In this document: in pieces, positions 1-6,059 of the stretch
Numbering within the stretch: the first letter of the stretch is position 1
How the letters are laid out: every line of letters starts with the position of its first letter
From: Thiotrichaceae bacterium
Lineage (GTDB): Bacteria; Pseudomonadota; Gammaproteobacteria; Thiotrichales; Thiotrichaceae
Assembly (NCBI GenBank): GCA_027024625.1
Contig: JALVRY010000454.1
Location: 1 to 6,612 of the forward strand
Reading direction: 5' to 3'
Length of the DNA: 6,612 bases
Notes under the pieces: generated by a model
The model's input: the letters and a program-made list of their open reading frames with translations, nothing else
What the model was told of the DNA's origin: nothing
Databases searched by the model: none
Position numbers and translations under genes: made by a program

Positions 1-20
1 TTTGCATGAAAGGATGATGA

Positions 21-125
21 AAGAAAAAAGAGCGTAATTTCCCTATTCTGTCTAAAAACAAAGGTAATAGCCGAGCTATTGGCTGAGTTTTTAGGCAGAA
101 CAGAGGGAATTCAAGCCTTTTTATT
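21..125. repeat. Long imperfect inverted repeat (hairpin or MITE-like remnant)
   Basis: Positions 36-59 and 87-111 form an inverted repeat of about 24 nt with a few mismatches and one bulge. Matching blocks are TTCCCT/AGGGAA, TTCTG/CAGAA and CTAAAAAC/GTTTTTAG. Weaker A-rich/T-rich pairing extends the arms out to about 21 and 125. Between the arms sits a second perfect hairpin, AATAGC (66-71) and GCTATT (75-80), with a 3-nt loop. The whole would fold into a long stem with an inner stem-loop. This suits a miniature inverted-repeat element or the remnant of a mobile element end. It has no clean run of T directly after the stem, so it is not a standard intrinsic terminator. The function is unknown to me. 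Confidence 0.6.
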
Positions 126-364
126 CGTTAGATCTTTCGTGCAAAAGTCTTTTCTTATTCAATTGGAGTATTTGTACCCCGAAAAGTCTATGAAGTCACG
201 CGAATGCTGCCATCTTGCTGATGATAAAAAGATCAAATTAAAGCTCATAAACGCCATTCATTATAGACATAAATACCTATAATAGATTCTACCTAGTGAG
301 AACTAAGAAAAAACTGATAAAACTCCCCTATACGACAAAATGAGGCCTTTACATAAAGACTTAG

Positions 365-526
365 CTTAAACCTGAATCCATGACTTCAATGCGGATAAGA
401 GAGTGCAAGATATTGCTTTTACATTGGATTTTAATAAATCTTAGTTTCACCCGTAAGTTAAAACCGCTGTGGATTCAATAGCTTGCGCTATCTGCCGTAG
501 TGGAGTCACGGATTCAGGTTAAAGGT
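365..526. mobile_element. MITE-like element with two inverted arms
   Basis: The left end (365-379, CTTAAACCTGAATCC) and the right end (510-524, read on the minus strand CTTTAACCTGAATCC) are inverted copies with one mismatch. The similarity continues inward for about 45 nt on each side. Left ATGACTTCAATGCGG aligns with right (minus) GTGACTCCACTACGG, and both arms then carry a GCAAG-TATTG block. So the element is two diverged copies of one unit in opposite orientation around an unrelated middle (about 420-465). The right arm also holds a 5-bp hairpin, ATAGC-TTGC-GCTAT (478-491). TTAG flanks both sides (361-364 and 527-530) and could be a target duplication, but four bases can match by chance. 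There is no coding capacity. The element ends about 30 bp before the ATG of the gene at 557, so it lies in that gene's leader or promoter region. Confidence 0.55.
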
Positions 527-556
527 TTAGGGCACTACTAATGAGTACAAAACATA

Positions 557-1330
557 ATGACTGTGACATTTAAGCAATTCAGAATTTTCATCTTATTATG
601 TATTTTAGCCTATGTTGCAGCAGACCAGTACATCGCCGAGCAACATGCCGGCTCTTGGGCTGATAGCTTAGATGTGATCATTTATCCCATCAATGGCGAT
701 ACCAGCCCACAAAGCCAGAAAATGATCCAGTCTCTAACGGTAGAAAATTTTTCATCCATTAATCAGTTTTTAAAACGAGAAGCTAAACGCTATGGAATTC
801 ATATTGATCAACTGATTAAAATTCACCTAGCTCCCACAATCAATAAAAAGCCGCCCCCCCTGCCCGATATCGATAGCGGAATGCTTAATGTTATGTGGTG
901 GAGCTTAAAAATGCGATGGTGGGCATGGTATGAAAATACCTACAAAGGCCAAAAGGATATTCGTTTATTTATTGAATACTACGCCGACGAAGCCACCAAT
1001 TCTCATGTTTCTGTTGGCTTACAGAAAGGGTTGCTGAGCCTAATCAAAAACTATGCAGGAAGTGATTATATTGAACGAAACAATGTCATTATCGCTCATG
1101 AAATGTTGCATACACTAGGAGCAACGGATAAATATAATCCCGATACCTTAATCCCCTTATTTCCTGATGGCTATGCAAATCCAAGTTTAGGAATTTACCA
1201 ACAACAAAAACAAGCTGAAATCATGGGTGGGAGAATCTTAATCTCTGAAGATATCGCCATTGTTCCCGAGTCATTAGAGTTTTGCATTGTCGGAGAAAAA
1301 ACCGCCAAGGAAATCGGCTGGATAAAATAG
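557..1330 (+). CDS. Membrane-anchored putative zinc metalloprotease (metzincin-like HExxHxxGxxD)
   Basis: This 257-residue protein has a hydrophobic N-terminal segment (about residues 8-22) that should act as a signal anchor or uncleaved signal, putting the rest outside the inner membrane. The clear motif is HEMLHTLGATD (181-191). H181, E182 and H185 form a zincin site, with G188 and D191 in the spacing used by metzincins; D as third ligand is known in snapalysin-type enzymes. An IMGGR segment around M223 sits where a metzincin Met-turn would be expected. Residues 111-125 are unusually Trp-rich. I recognise this as a conserved hypothetical type in gammaproteobacteria but know no characterised member, so protease activity is inference from the motif. 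The ATG at 557 is the only start in this frame after the stop at 542-544, and no good Shine-Dalgarno is visible. A 7-C tract (854-860) encodes part of a Pro-rich stretch. The gene ends 67 bp before cobO on the same strand; co-transcription is possible. Confidence 0.8.
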   Translation: MTVTFKQFRIFILLCILAYVAADQYIAEQHAGSWADSLDVIIYPINGDTSPQSQKMIQSLTVENFSSINQFLKREAKRYGIHIDQLIKIHLAPTINKKPPPLPDIDSGMLNVMWWSLKMRWWAWYENTYKGQKDIRLFIEYYADEATNSHVSVGLQKGLLSLIKNYAGSDYIERNNVIIAHEMLHTLGATDKYNPDTLIPLFPDGYANPSLGIYQQQKQAEIMGGRILISEDIAIVPESLEFCIVGEKTAKEIGWIK

Positions 1331-1397
1331 TGGAAAATGACATTACCATTTGGACAATGTAGTCTCATCGGAATAAGCAAATAGCAAGGCCAATAAG

Positions 1398-1997
1398 ATG
1401 TCAGATAAAACCCAACGCCATAATGATCGCATGAAACGCATGAAAGAAGTTGTCGATAAGAAAATTGCACAATCGACCGAAGAACGTGGGGTTGTTATTT
1501 TACTAACGGGTAATGGCAAAGGAAAAAGCTCTTCTGCATTTGGCATGGTTGCAAGAGCCTTAGGGCATGGCCAAAAAGTAGGTATTATTCAATTTATAAA
1601 GGGTCGCATGTCTACAGGAGAACAACGCTTCTTTGATGGCTTAAACAATGTAGACTACCATGTGATGGGCGATGGCTTTACATGGGAAACTCAAAATCGC
1701 GAGCAAGACATTGCCTCTGCAGAAAAAGCATGGAAAGTAGCCGAGGCCATGCTGCAAGATGAAAACTACGACTTATTAATCTTCGATGAAATGACCTATT
1801 TGTTTAAATATGACTATTTAGCGATTGAAAAGGTGGTTAAAACAATTCAAAACCGTCCAAGAGAACAAAGCGTAGTTATAACAGGTCGAGCAGCAAAACC
1901 AGAACTAAAGGAGCTGGCAGATACTGTTAGTGTTATTGCCGATGAAAAACATGCCTTTAGGCAGGGTGTAAAAGCAAGAATGGGAGTTGAGTATTAG
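1398..1997 (+). CDS. cobO: Cob(I)yrinic acid a,c-diamide adenosyltransferase
   Basis: This enzyme transfers the 5'-deoxyadenosyl group from ATP to the cobalt of reduced corrinoids, forming adenosylcobalamin precursors in de novo synthesis and salvage. It is cytoplasmic. The 199 residues match the family length (about 200; also named BtuR or CobA in enteric bacteria). The nucleotide-binding loop is TGNGKGKSSSA (37-47), the unusual P-loop of the family. Other family features are FDEM (129-132, Walker B-like), TGR (162-164) and the conserved C-terminal end KHAFRQGVKARMGVEY (184-199). The ATG at 1398 has an AAGG at 1386-1389, 8 nt upstream. The neighbours are not cobalamin genes: a metalloprotease-like gene lies upstream and dapC downstream. 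cbiD lies about 4 kb away in the same orientation. No cobalamin riboswitch fits in the 67-bp upstream gap. The product call is very secure. Confidence 0.96.
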   Translation: MSDKTQRHNDRMKRMKEVVDKKIAQSTEERGVVILLTGNGKGKSSSAFGMVARALGHGQKVGIIQFIKGRMSTGEQRFFDGLNNVDYHVMGDGFTWETQNREQDIASAEKAWKVAEAMLQDENYDLLIFDEMTYLFKYDYLAIEKVVKTIQNRPREQSVVITGRAAKPELKELADTVSVIADEKHAFRQGVKARMGVEY

Positions 1998-2000
1998 GGG

Positions 2001-2053
2001 GTCTAAGAAGCTGTCTGAGAATATGTAAGCCTCCTAGCGATTATTTCTTAGAC
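2001..2053. repeat. 9-bp perfect inverted repeat downstream of cobO
   Basis: GTCTAAGAA (2001-2009) is perfectly complementary to TTCTTAGAC (2045-2053), with 35 nt between them. It starts 3 bases after the cobO stop codon. No T-run follows the right arm, so it is a poor intrinsic terminator, but it could protect the 3' end of the mRNA. The inner stretch next to the left arm (GCTGTCTGAGAAT) has the look of an insertion-sequence end, so an old element scar is another reading. Neither is proven. Confidence 0.4.
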
Positions 2054-2097
2054 TATTTATTCATGAATGAATAGAGCTGATTCATACCAAAGCAGGT

Positions 2098-2103
2098 TAT
2101 AAT
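2098..2103 (+). promoter_or_regulatory. Candidate -10 element for dapC
   Basis: A perfect TATAAT lies 29 bp before the dapC ATG, which would give a leader of about 20-25 nt. The -35 region at the usual 16-18 bp spacing has no good match to TTGACA, and there is no TGn extension. It suggests dapC has its own promoter apart from cobO. The dapC start itself lacks a clear Shine-Dalgarno. Confidence 0.45.
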
Positions 2104-2132
2104 CCACCTATTTTTTAATTACTTGCTGCATC

Positions 2133-3332
2133 ATGAACCCTGATCTTAATAAATTACACCCTTATCCTTTCCAAAAAATTGCCAAACTCAAAGCTGGTAT
2201 TAACCCTCCTGCTGGCTTATCACCGATTGCCCTTTCTATTGGCGAACCAAAGCACGCAACACCTAAGATTATTTTACAAGCAATGCAAGAGAATCTATCT
2301 GGTCTAGCAAACTATCCATTAACCAAAGGCAGCATGGATTTAAGAGTAGCGATTGCTAATTGGCTAACTCAACGATTCAATCTTCCTGCAAATACAATGG
2401 ATGCAGAGAAGCATATTATCCCCGTCAATGGTACACGAGAAGCATTATTTGCTTTCGCTCAGGCAGTAATTGATCGCAATAAAACATCGGCTAAAATTCT
2501 AATGCCAAATCCGTTTTATCAAATATATGAAGGAGCCGCATTTCTTGCTGGAGCTGAGCCGGTGTATCTACCTTGTACAGAAGATACTGGTTTTATACCA
2601 GACTTTGATGCTGTTTCCGCAAAGACTTGGGATGACTGCCAACTCATCTATCTCTGTAGTCCAGGAAATCCAACAGGAGCTGTAGTAAATCGCAAAGACA
2701 TGACTAAGCTACTGAACTTAGCGAAAAAGCATGATTTTATTATTGCTTCAGATGAATGTTACTCAGAGCTTTATTTTGATGAAGACAATCCCCCTGTTGG
2801 ATTACTTGATATTGCGGCTCAAGCGGGTAATACCGAGTATAAACGTTGTGTGGTATTTCATAGTTTATCAAAACGCTCTAATGCTCCGGGTTTACGCTCT
2901 GGTTTTGTTGCAGGAGATGCAGAGATATTAGATAAGTTCTTGCTGTACCGTACCTATCATGGTTGTGCAATGCCTCCTGTAGCCCAAGCAGCAAGTACAG
3001 TTGCATGGCAGGATGAAGCTCATGTAAAACTAAACCGTGATTTATACCGCGAGAAATTTTCAGTCGTTTTAGATATTTTGCAGCCCATAATGAATGTGCA
3101 GCGACCAGAAGCCAGTTTTTATCTTTGGGCTGAAACACAACAAGATGATGAGACATTTACTAAAGAATTGTTTGCCCAACAAAATGTGAATGTTGTACCC
3201 GGCAGTTATTTATCTCGAGACATTGATGGCTTAAACCCCGGTAGTCATCGAGTACGCATGGCCTTGGTTGCTCCGTTAGCAGAATGCATTGAAAGTGCAG
3301 AGAGAATACGCCGCTTTATAATCGGCAGTTAA
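2133..3332 (+). CDS. dapC: Succinyldiaminopimelate aminotransferase
   Basis: This is a PLP-dependent class I/II (fold type I) aminotransferase of 399 residues. In the succinylase branch of lysine and peptidoglycan precursor synthesis, DapC exchanges the amino group between N-succinyl-LL-diaminopimelate and glutamate/2-oxoglutarate in the cytoplasm. The N-terminus MNPDLNKLHPYPFQKI is the characteristic opening of the DapC family and fixes the ATG start. Family residues are visible: N179 in CSPGNPTGA (175-183), D207 and Y210 in SDECYSELY (206-214), the PLP lysine K247 in HSLSKRSN (243-250), and the substrate-carboxylate arginine R375 in HRVRMALV (372-379). Length is typical and the frame is intact. 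It follows cobO after 135 bp, with its own likely -10, and meets a convergent nuclease gene 10 bp past its stop. A general ArgD/AspC-type aminotransferase is a less likely alternative. Confidence 0.93.
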   Translation: MNPDLNKLHPYPFQKIAKLKAGINPPAGLSPIALSIGEPKHATPKIILQAMQENLSGLANYPLTKGSMDLRVAIANWLTQRFNLPANTMDAEKHIIPVNGTREALFAFAQAVIDRNKTSAKILMPNPFYQIYEGAAFLAGAEPVYLPCTEDTGFIPDFDAVSAKTWDDCQLIYLCSPGNPTGAVVNRKDMTKLLNLAKKHDFIIASDECYSELYFDEDNPPVGLLDIAAQAGNTEYKRCVVFHSLSKRSNAPGLRSGFVAGDAEILDKFLLYRTYHGCAMPPVAQAASTVAWQDEAHVKLNRDLYREKFSVVLDILQPIMNVQRPEASFYLWAETQQDDETFTKELFAQQNVNVVPGSYLSRDIDGLNPGSHRVRMALVAPLAECIESAERIRRFIIGS

Positions 3333-3342
3333 ATAGAAAGGA

Positions 3343-4269
3343 TTATTTTGTCGTACAGGCAAGTTTCAGCCATTTTTGTCTTTCGCTATCGTTATAGCCA
3401 AGTAAATCAAACAATTTCCAAAGAGCCTCTTGATCTGGTTTGGATTCACAGCGATTTAATGACCGATCGATAGGGGCTTGATTTACATCACAAATTATAC
3501 CAGTCAGCCTACGAGAAAGCCGCAATTGATCAACGTATTTCTCTATTTGATTTTGTATATATTTAGCCCGTCGAATATTTGTTTTACCTATTTCTGGTAT
3601 TGATTTAATCAGATTATCCAAGGTATCAAATCGCTTCAATAATTTTGCAGCAGTAGACAAACCAATATCGGGCACTCCAGGAATGTTATCAGATTTATCT
3701 CCGGCAATTGCCAATAAATCCGCAATTTGATCTGGCCTTACCCCAAAACTTTTCTTAATACTACTTGAATCAAGTTTTTTATTATTTCCATATTCCCACC
3801 ACAAATCACTTCCATGGATTAGCTGAGTTAAATCTTTATCTGCTGTAATTAAAATAATTTTGGAGCCTTGTTTTCGATAATGATTTGCCAAAGTTCCAAT
3901 AATGTCATCAGCTTCATAGTATTCACTACTAAACTCTGCAATACCCATTGCATTTAAAAATTCTCGGCATAATTTAAATTGATAACGAAGGTCTAGCGGA
4001 GCCGATTTTCGATGTGCCTTATACTCAGGATAAATTTCTTTTCGATGTGAATGTTTCAATGACTCATCAAATGCAAAGCCAATAAACTGGGGCTGCTCTT
4101 GATTAAGTAACTGATAAACAAAATGCAAGAATCCATGCACAGCATTAACACAGTTATTATCATTATCTATCAATGATTTAGGCCATGTAAACCATGATCT
4201 AAAAACATAGATACTAGAGTCAACCAACCAAATATTAGCAGGTGATTTTGTATTTAATTGTTGTGGCAT
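3343..4269 (-). CDS. Stand-alone 5'-3' exonuclease / flap endonuclease-like protein
   Basis: This 308-residue protein resembles the N-terminal 5'-nuclease domain of DNA polymerase I (PIN-like catalytic fold plus H3TH arch region) without any polymerase part. Such enzymes cut 5' flaps and RNA primers during lagging-strand processing and repair. All acidic metal-ligand positions known from the Taq/T5 nucleases appear to be present: D17 (LVDSSIYVFR), D68 (GFAFDES), E119/D121/D122 (YYEADDIIGT), D144/D146 (TADKDL) and D191/D194 (AGDKSDNIPG). The H3TH motif follows (GVPDIGLSTAAKLLKRF, 198-214). It is longer than E. coli Xni/ExoIX (251 aa), which as I recall lacks part of the second metal site, so I do not assign xni. 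Active nuclease is inferred from these residues. Start ATG at 4267-4269; two overlapping TATAAA -10-like hexamers lie 6-20 bp upstream on the minus strand, with no clear Shine-Dalgarno. It converges on dapC. Confidence 0.9.
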   Translation of the reverse strand: MPQQLNTKSPANIWLVDSSIYVFRSWFTWPKSLIDNDNNCVNAVHGFLHFVYQLLNQEQPQFIGFAFDESLKHSHRKEIYPEYKAHRKSAPLDLRYQFKLCREFLNAMGIAEFSSEYYEADDIIGTLANHYRKQGSKIILITADKDLTQLIHGSDLWWEYGNNKKLDSSSIKKSFGVRPDQIADLLAIAGDKSDNIPGVPDIGLSTAAKLLKRFDTLDNLIKSIPEIGKTNIRRAKYIQNQIEKYVDQLRLSRRLTGIICDVNQAPIDRSLNRCESKPDQEALWKLFDLLGYNDSERQKWLKLACTTK

Positions 4270-4685
4270 ACTGCTTTATAACATTTATATCTAAAGTAAA
4301 AACCCTATTATATTATTAATTAGACATAATGATTAATAAACAAACTAATTAGTAAATTTTATTCAGGAAAGATTAAATTAAGCATTAGATTAACTCATCA
4401 GTTTATTCTATCAATATAAATAAGAAAAACATATTAATATTATATTAAGTTTAATTGATTAATTGTCAACCAATCTACCACCTACTGCGTTTGTGTATTA
4501 TGTAACGCATTTATCCTTATAAACACTGTCACTCATCGGGATAAAGTTGAGATCAAAGTGAGAATAACTTCTTATTAGTACTTTAGTTAATTAAATAATT
4601 TTAGTCTGCTCTAAATTTAGGGTGAGAATTAAATAACGTCTGAAATATTTTTATATATGTATGTCCCCAAAGCGTACATAGCATA

Positions 4686-4727
4686 AATTTTAACTGAATC
4701 CACAATTTTAATGCGGATTCAAAATTT
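4686..4727. repeat. Third copy of the TGAATCC repeat motif, as a hairpin
   Basis: Positions 4695-4718 match 373-396 (left arm of the MITE-like element) at 20 of 24 bases by my count, in the same orientation; both end in AATGCGGAT. Here the motif forms its own hairpin: TGAATCC (4695-4701) pairs with GGATTCA (4715-4721), and flanking AAATTTT / AAATTT tracts lengthen the stem after a 3-nt bulge. It lies 41 bp before the ATG at 4769, so it may be in the 5' leader of that mRNA. Confidence 0.55.
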
Positions 4728-4755
4728 CATGAGAATCAGATACAAACCTCTGTTG

Positions 4756-4761
4756 CAGGGA
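4756..4761 (+). promoter_or_regulatory. Ribosome binding site for the gene at 4769
   Basis: CAGGGA, with AGGG at 4757-4760, lies 8 nt before the ATG. It is the clearest Shine-Dalgarno in the window and supports that start, which also opens a good signal peptide. Confidence 0.6.
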
Positions 4762-4768
4762 CTGCAAG

Positions 4769-5842
4769 ATGAAAAAAATACTTAACAATATAGTGATTTG
4801 TAGTGTAATAGGCCTTAGCTCTTTTAGTATGCAAGCCCAAGCTGCATCGCAACAACATATAAGCAATACTAACTACCATGGCTTATCAAGTGTCATTAAT
4901 TATGTATCACGTTGGTTTCCCTCCCCAAAAACAAGAATTGTAGAAAATAAGCATTCAACAGCAAAAATGTCGATGGCGGGAAGAAAACGTCATGCAATAG
5001 TTACATTGCAAAAGACGGCGGGGGCGAGCGGTATGTTTCGTCGAGTTGTAAATGCTCCTAGTGCAGGAGGTCGGCTTAACCCTGCAAAAAAACTCAATGC
5101 AAGTAGCACCAAGGGTAAAATGAAACTATCAGCAAATGTCCCTTCTGCTATGGGGCTGCAATCCAAAGATTATCAATGGATAATTCGCTCAGTTGACAAA
5201 AGGATTAGCACCCGTAAAAAAGGAAAAACTGTTTCTGCATTGCTACCACCGGGTAAATATAACGTACGATTAACCGTAGGTAGCACCGTACTCAATAAGA
5301 CAGTTGTACTAAGTAGCAAAGGTAAAAAAGTTGCTTTTTCAATGAGTTCTGGAAACCTCAAAGCATCGGTTTCCTTTGCTGGTGGTAGCTCTGTTAAAGC
5401 AAAATGGGATATTTATAAACTCAAAGGCAGCTCACGAGGTAAAAAAGTATATACCACAAGTTCTGCAAGTCGAATCAAGAGGGCGCTCGCACCAGGAAAA
5501 TATGAAGTTGTTGCCACCGTAGGCCGTGTTGTTAAAAGAAAAACGATTAGAGTTTCCGCAGGAAAAACACAAGTTGCTTCATTAAAACTAACAGGAGCAA
5601 AAGTTCAGTTACTTGCAACAAAGAGTGACAAACGCTCTCCTCTCATGCAAAAGACCAAATGGGTAATTAAAAGCGTAGCAACAAATAGAACGGTACTCAC
5701 TAAAAATAGACACAGTGCCACAGTGACCCTGCCTCCAGGAAAATATGTTGCAACCGCAACCACAACAAAGGGAATTTCTCGGCACAAGAACTTTGTCGTA
5801 AAACCAGGCAGACTCAACACTATTCGCTTAGCAATGGAATAA
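4769..5842 (+). CDS. Exported, very basic protein with three tandem PGKY-type beta repeats
   Basis: I do not recognise a named family for this 357-residue protein. It begins with a Sec signal peptide: MKK, a hydrophobic core, then AQA before a likely cleavage between residues 25 and 26. After a basic linker (about 26-115) come three tandem units of about 80 residues (roughly 116-192, 195-274 and 276-357). Each has a W-x-I strand (W137, W213, W298), then an (A/P)PGKY turn (Y164, Y245, Y326), then a strand pattern ending in a K-rich beta segment. The pattern resembles small transthyretin-like/PEGA-like beta-sandwich domains common in exported proteobacterial proteins. By hand count it has about 69 Lys+Arg against 7 Asp+Glu, so it is extremely cationic, and the mature part has no Cys. 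Binding to a polyanion (LPS, peptidoglycan, DNA, polysaccharide) is my inference. It stands alone between an AT-rich region and a strong terminator, so it is probably monocistronic. Confidence 0.85.
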   Translation: MKKILNNIVICSVIGLSSFSMQAQAASQQHISNTNYHGLSSVINYVSRWFPSPKTRIVENKHSTAKMSMAGRKRHAIVTLQKTAGASGMFRRVVNAPSAGGRLNPAKKLNASSTKGKMKLSANVPSAMGLQSKDYQWIIRSVDKRISTRKKGKTVSALLPPGKYNVRLTVGSTVLNKTVVLSSKGKKVAFSMSSGNLKASVSFAGGSSVKAKWDIYKLKGSSRGKKVYTTSSASRIKRALAPGKYEVVATVGRVVKRKTIRVSAGKTQVASLKLTGAKVQLLATKSDKRSPLMQKTKWVIKSVATNRTVLTKNRHSATVTLPPGKYVATATTTKGISRHKNFVVKPGRLNTIRLAME

Positions 5843-5865
5843 AAACGAAAACATTGGTTCTACCT

Positions 5866-5903
5866 AAAAAGCCACTATAATCAACTGTTATAGTGGCTTT
5901 TTT
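5866..5903. terminator. Strong intrinsic terminator, possibly bidirectional
   Basis: GCCACTATAA (5871-5880) pairs perfectly with TTATAGTGGC (5888-5897) around a 7-nt loop, followed by six T. Five A before the stem (5866-5870) extend the pairing and give a T-run on the minus strand too. It lies 23 bp past the stop of the basic repeat protein gene and separates it from cbiD. Confidence 0.92.
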
Positions 5904-5951
5904 ATTTCCGAAATTAATTACTAAACTGTAACGATTTACCAAAAACAACTT

Positions 5952-5979
5952 AACATTTAAACGTTTATTTCTAAATGTT
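5952..5979. promoter_or_regulatory. Perfect 8-bp dyad upstream of cbiD (candidate operator)
   Basis: AACATTTA (5952-5959) and TAAATGTT (5972-5979) are perfect inverted repeats with a 12-nt spacer. The right half overlaps the position where the -35 box of the candidate cbiD promoter would lie. A dimeric regulator could bind there. No known regulator consensus is recognised, and AT-rich dyads also arise by chance. Confidence 0.4.
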
Positions 5980-5990
5980 CATGCCCTCCG

Positions 5991-5996
5991 TATAAT
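5991..5996 (+). promoter_or_regulatory. Candidate -10 element for cbiD
   Basis: A perfect TATAAT lies 64 bp before the preferred cbiD start. The -35 position is poor (about 3 of 6 matches), which fits a promoter that needs an activator or is weak. Transcription would begin near 6003. Confidence 0.45.
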
Positions 5997-6005
5997 TACC
6001 AGCAA

Positions 6006-6028
6006 AGGAATGTGTTTTGCACATTTCT
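6006..6028 (+). promoter_or_regulatory. Leader hairpin before cbiD
   Basis: AATGTG (6009-6014) pairs with CACATT (6020-6025) around a 5-nt loop, and three more pairs (one G-U) extend the stem to 6006-6028. If transcription starts near 6003, the hairpin sits at the very 5' end of the mRNA, where such structures can slow decay. The leader is too short for a cobalamin riboswitch. Confidence 0.35.
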
Positions 6029-6059
6029 AACTCGCTCAAGCTTATGTGGATTAGCCCTT

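Larger units (their letters stand above)
4270..4768. other. AT-rich intergenic region between divergent genes
   Basis: This stretch of about 500 bp separates the nuclease gene (leftward) from the basic repeat protein gene (rightward). It is far richer in A+T than the genes, and I see no ORF with coding character or RNA gene. Small structures noted are a 6-bp dyad TGCGTT (4486-4491) / AACGCA (4504-4509) with a 12-nt spacer, a 10-bp palindrome CTAAATTTAG (4611-4620), a direct repeat GTGAGAAT (4558-4565 and 4622-4629), and the repeat-family hairpin at 4686-4727. AT-rich tracts of this kind often bind nucleoid proteins, but no specific site can be named. No convincing -35/-10 pair for the rightward gene was found. 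Confidence 0.6.

Noticed and set aside
1..37. Possible 3' end of a gene entering from the left (frame open to TAA at 35-37)
   Set aside because: Only about 11 codons are visible (ending MMKEKRA), too few to tell a gene end from chance.
79..282. Open frame of 67 codons in the left intergenic region
   Set aside because: It begins with a TTG inside the loop of the long hairpin, has no ribosome binding site, and its first part is the hairpin arm itself. The residue pattern is not recognisable as a protein family.
541..573. ATG at 541 with a 10-codon frame overlapping the start at 557
   Set aside because: Short, without a ribosome binding site, and there is no sign that it is a leader peptide.
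4270..4300. Leaderless promoter for the nuclease gene (TGTTATAAA on the minus strand)
   Set aside because: The -10-like hexamers are so close to the ATG that transcription would start at or next to it, and in sequence this AT-rich such matches are expected by chance.
4691..4697. TAACTGA heptamer, known as a tandem intergenic repeat in some marine Beggiatoaceae
   Set aside because: It occurs singly here, not as a direct-repeat array, so it cannot be used for taxonomy or function.
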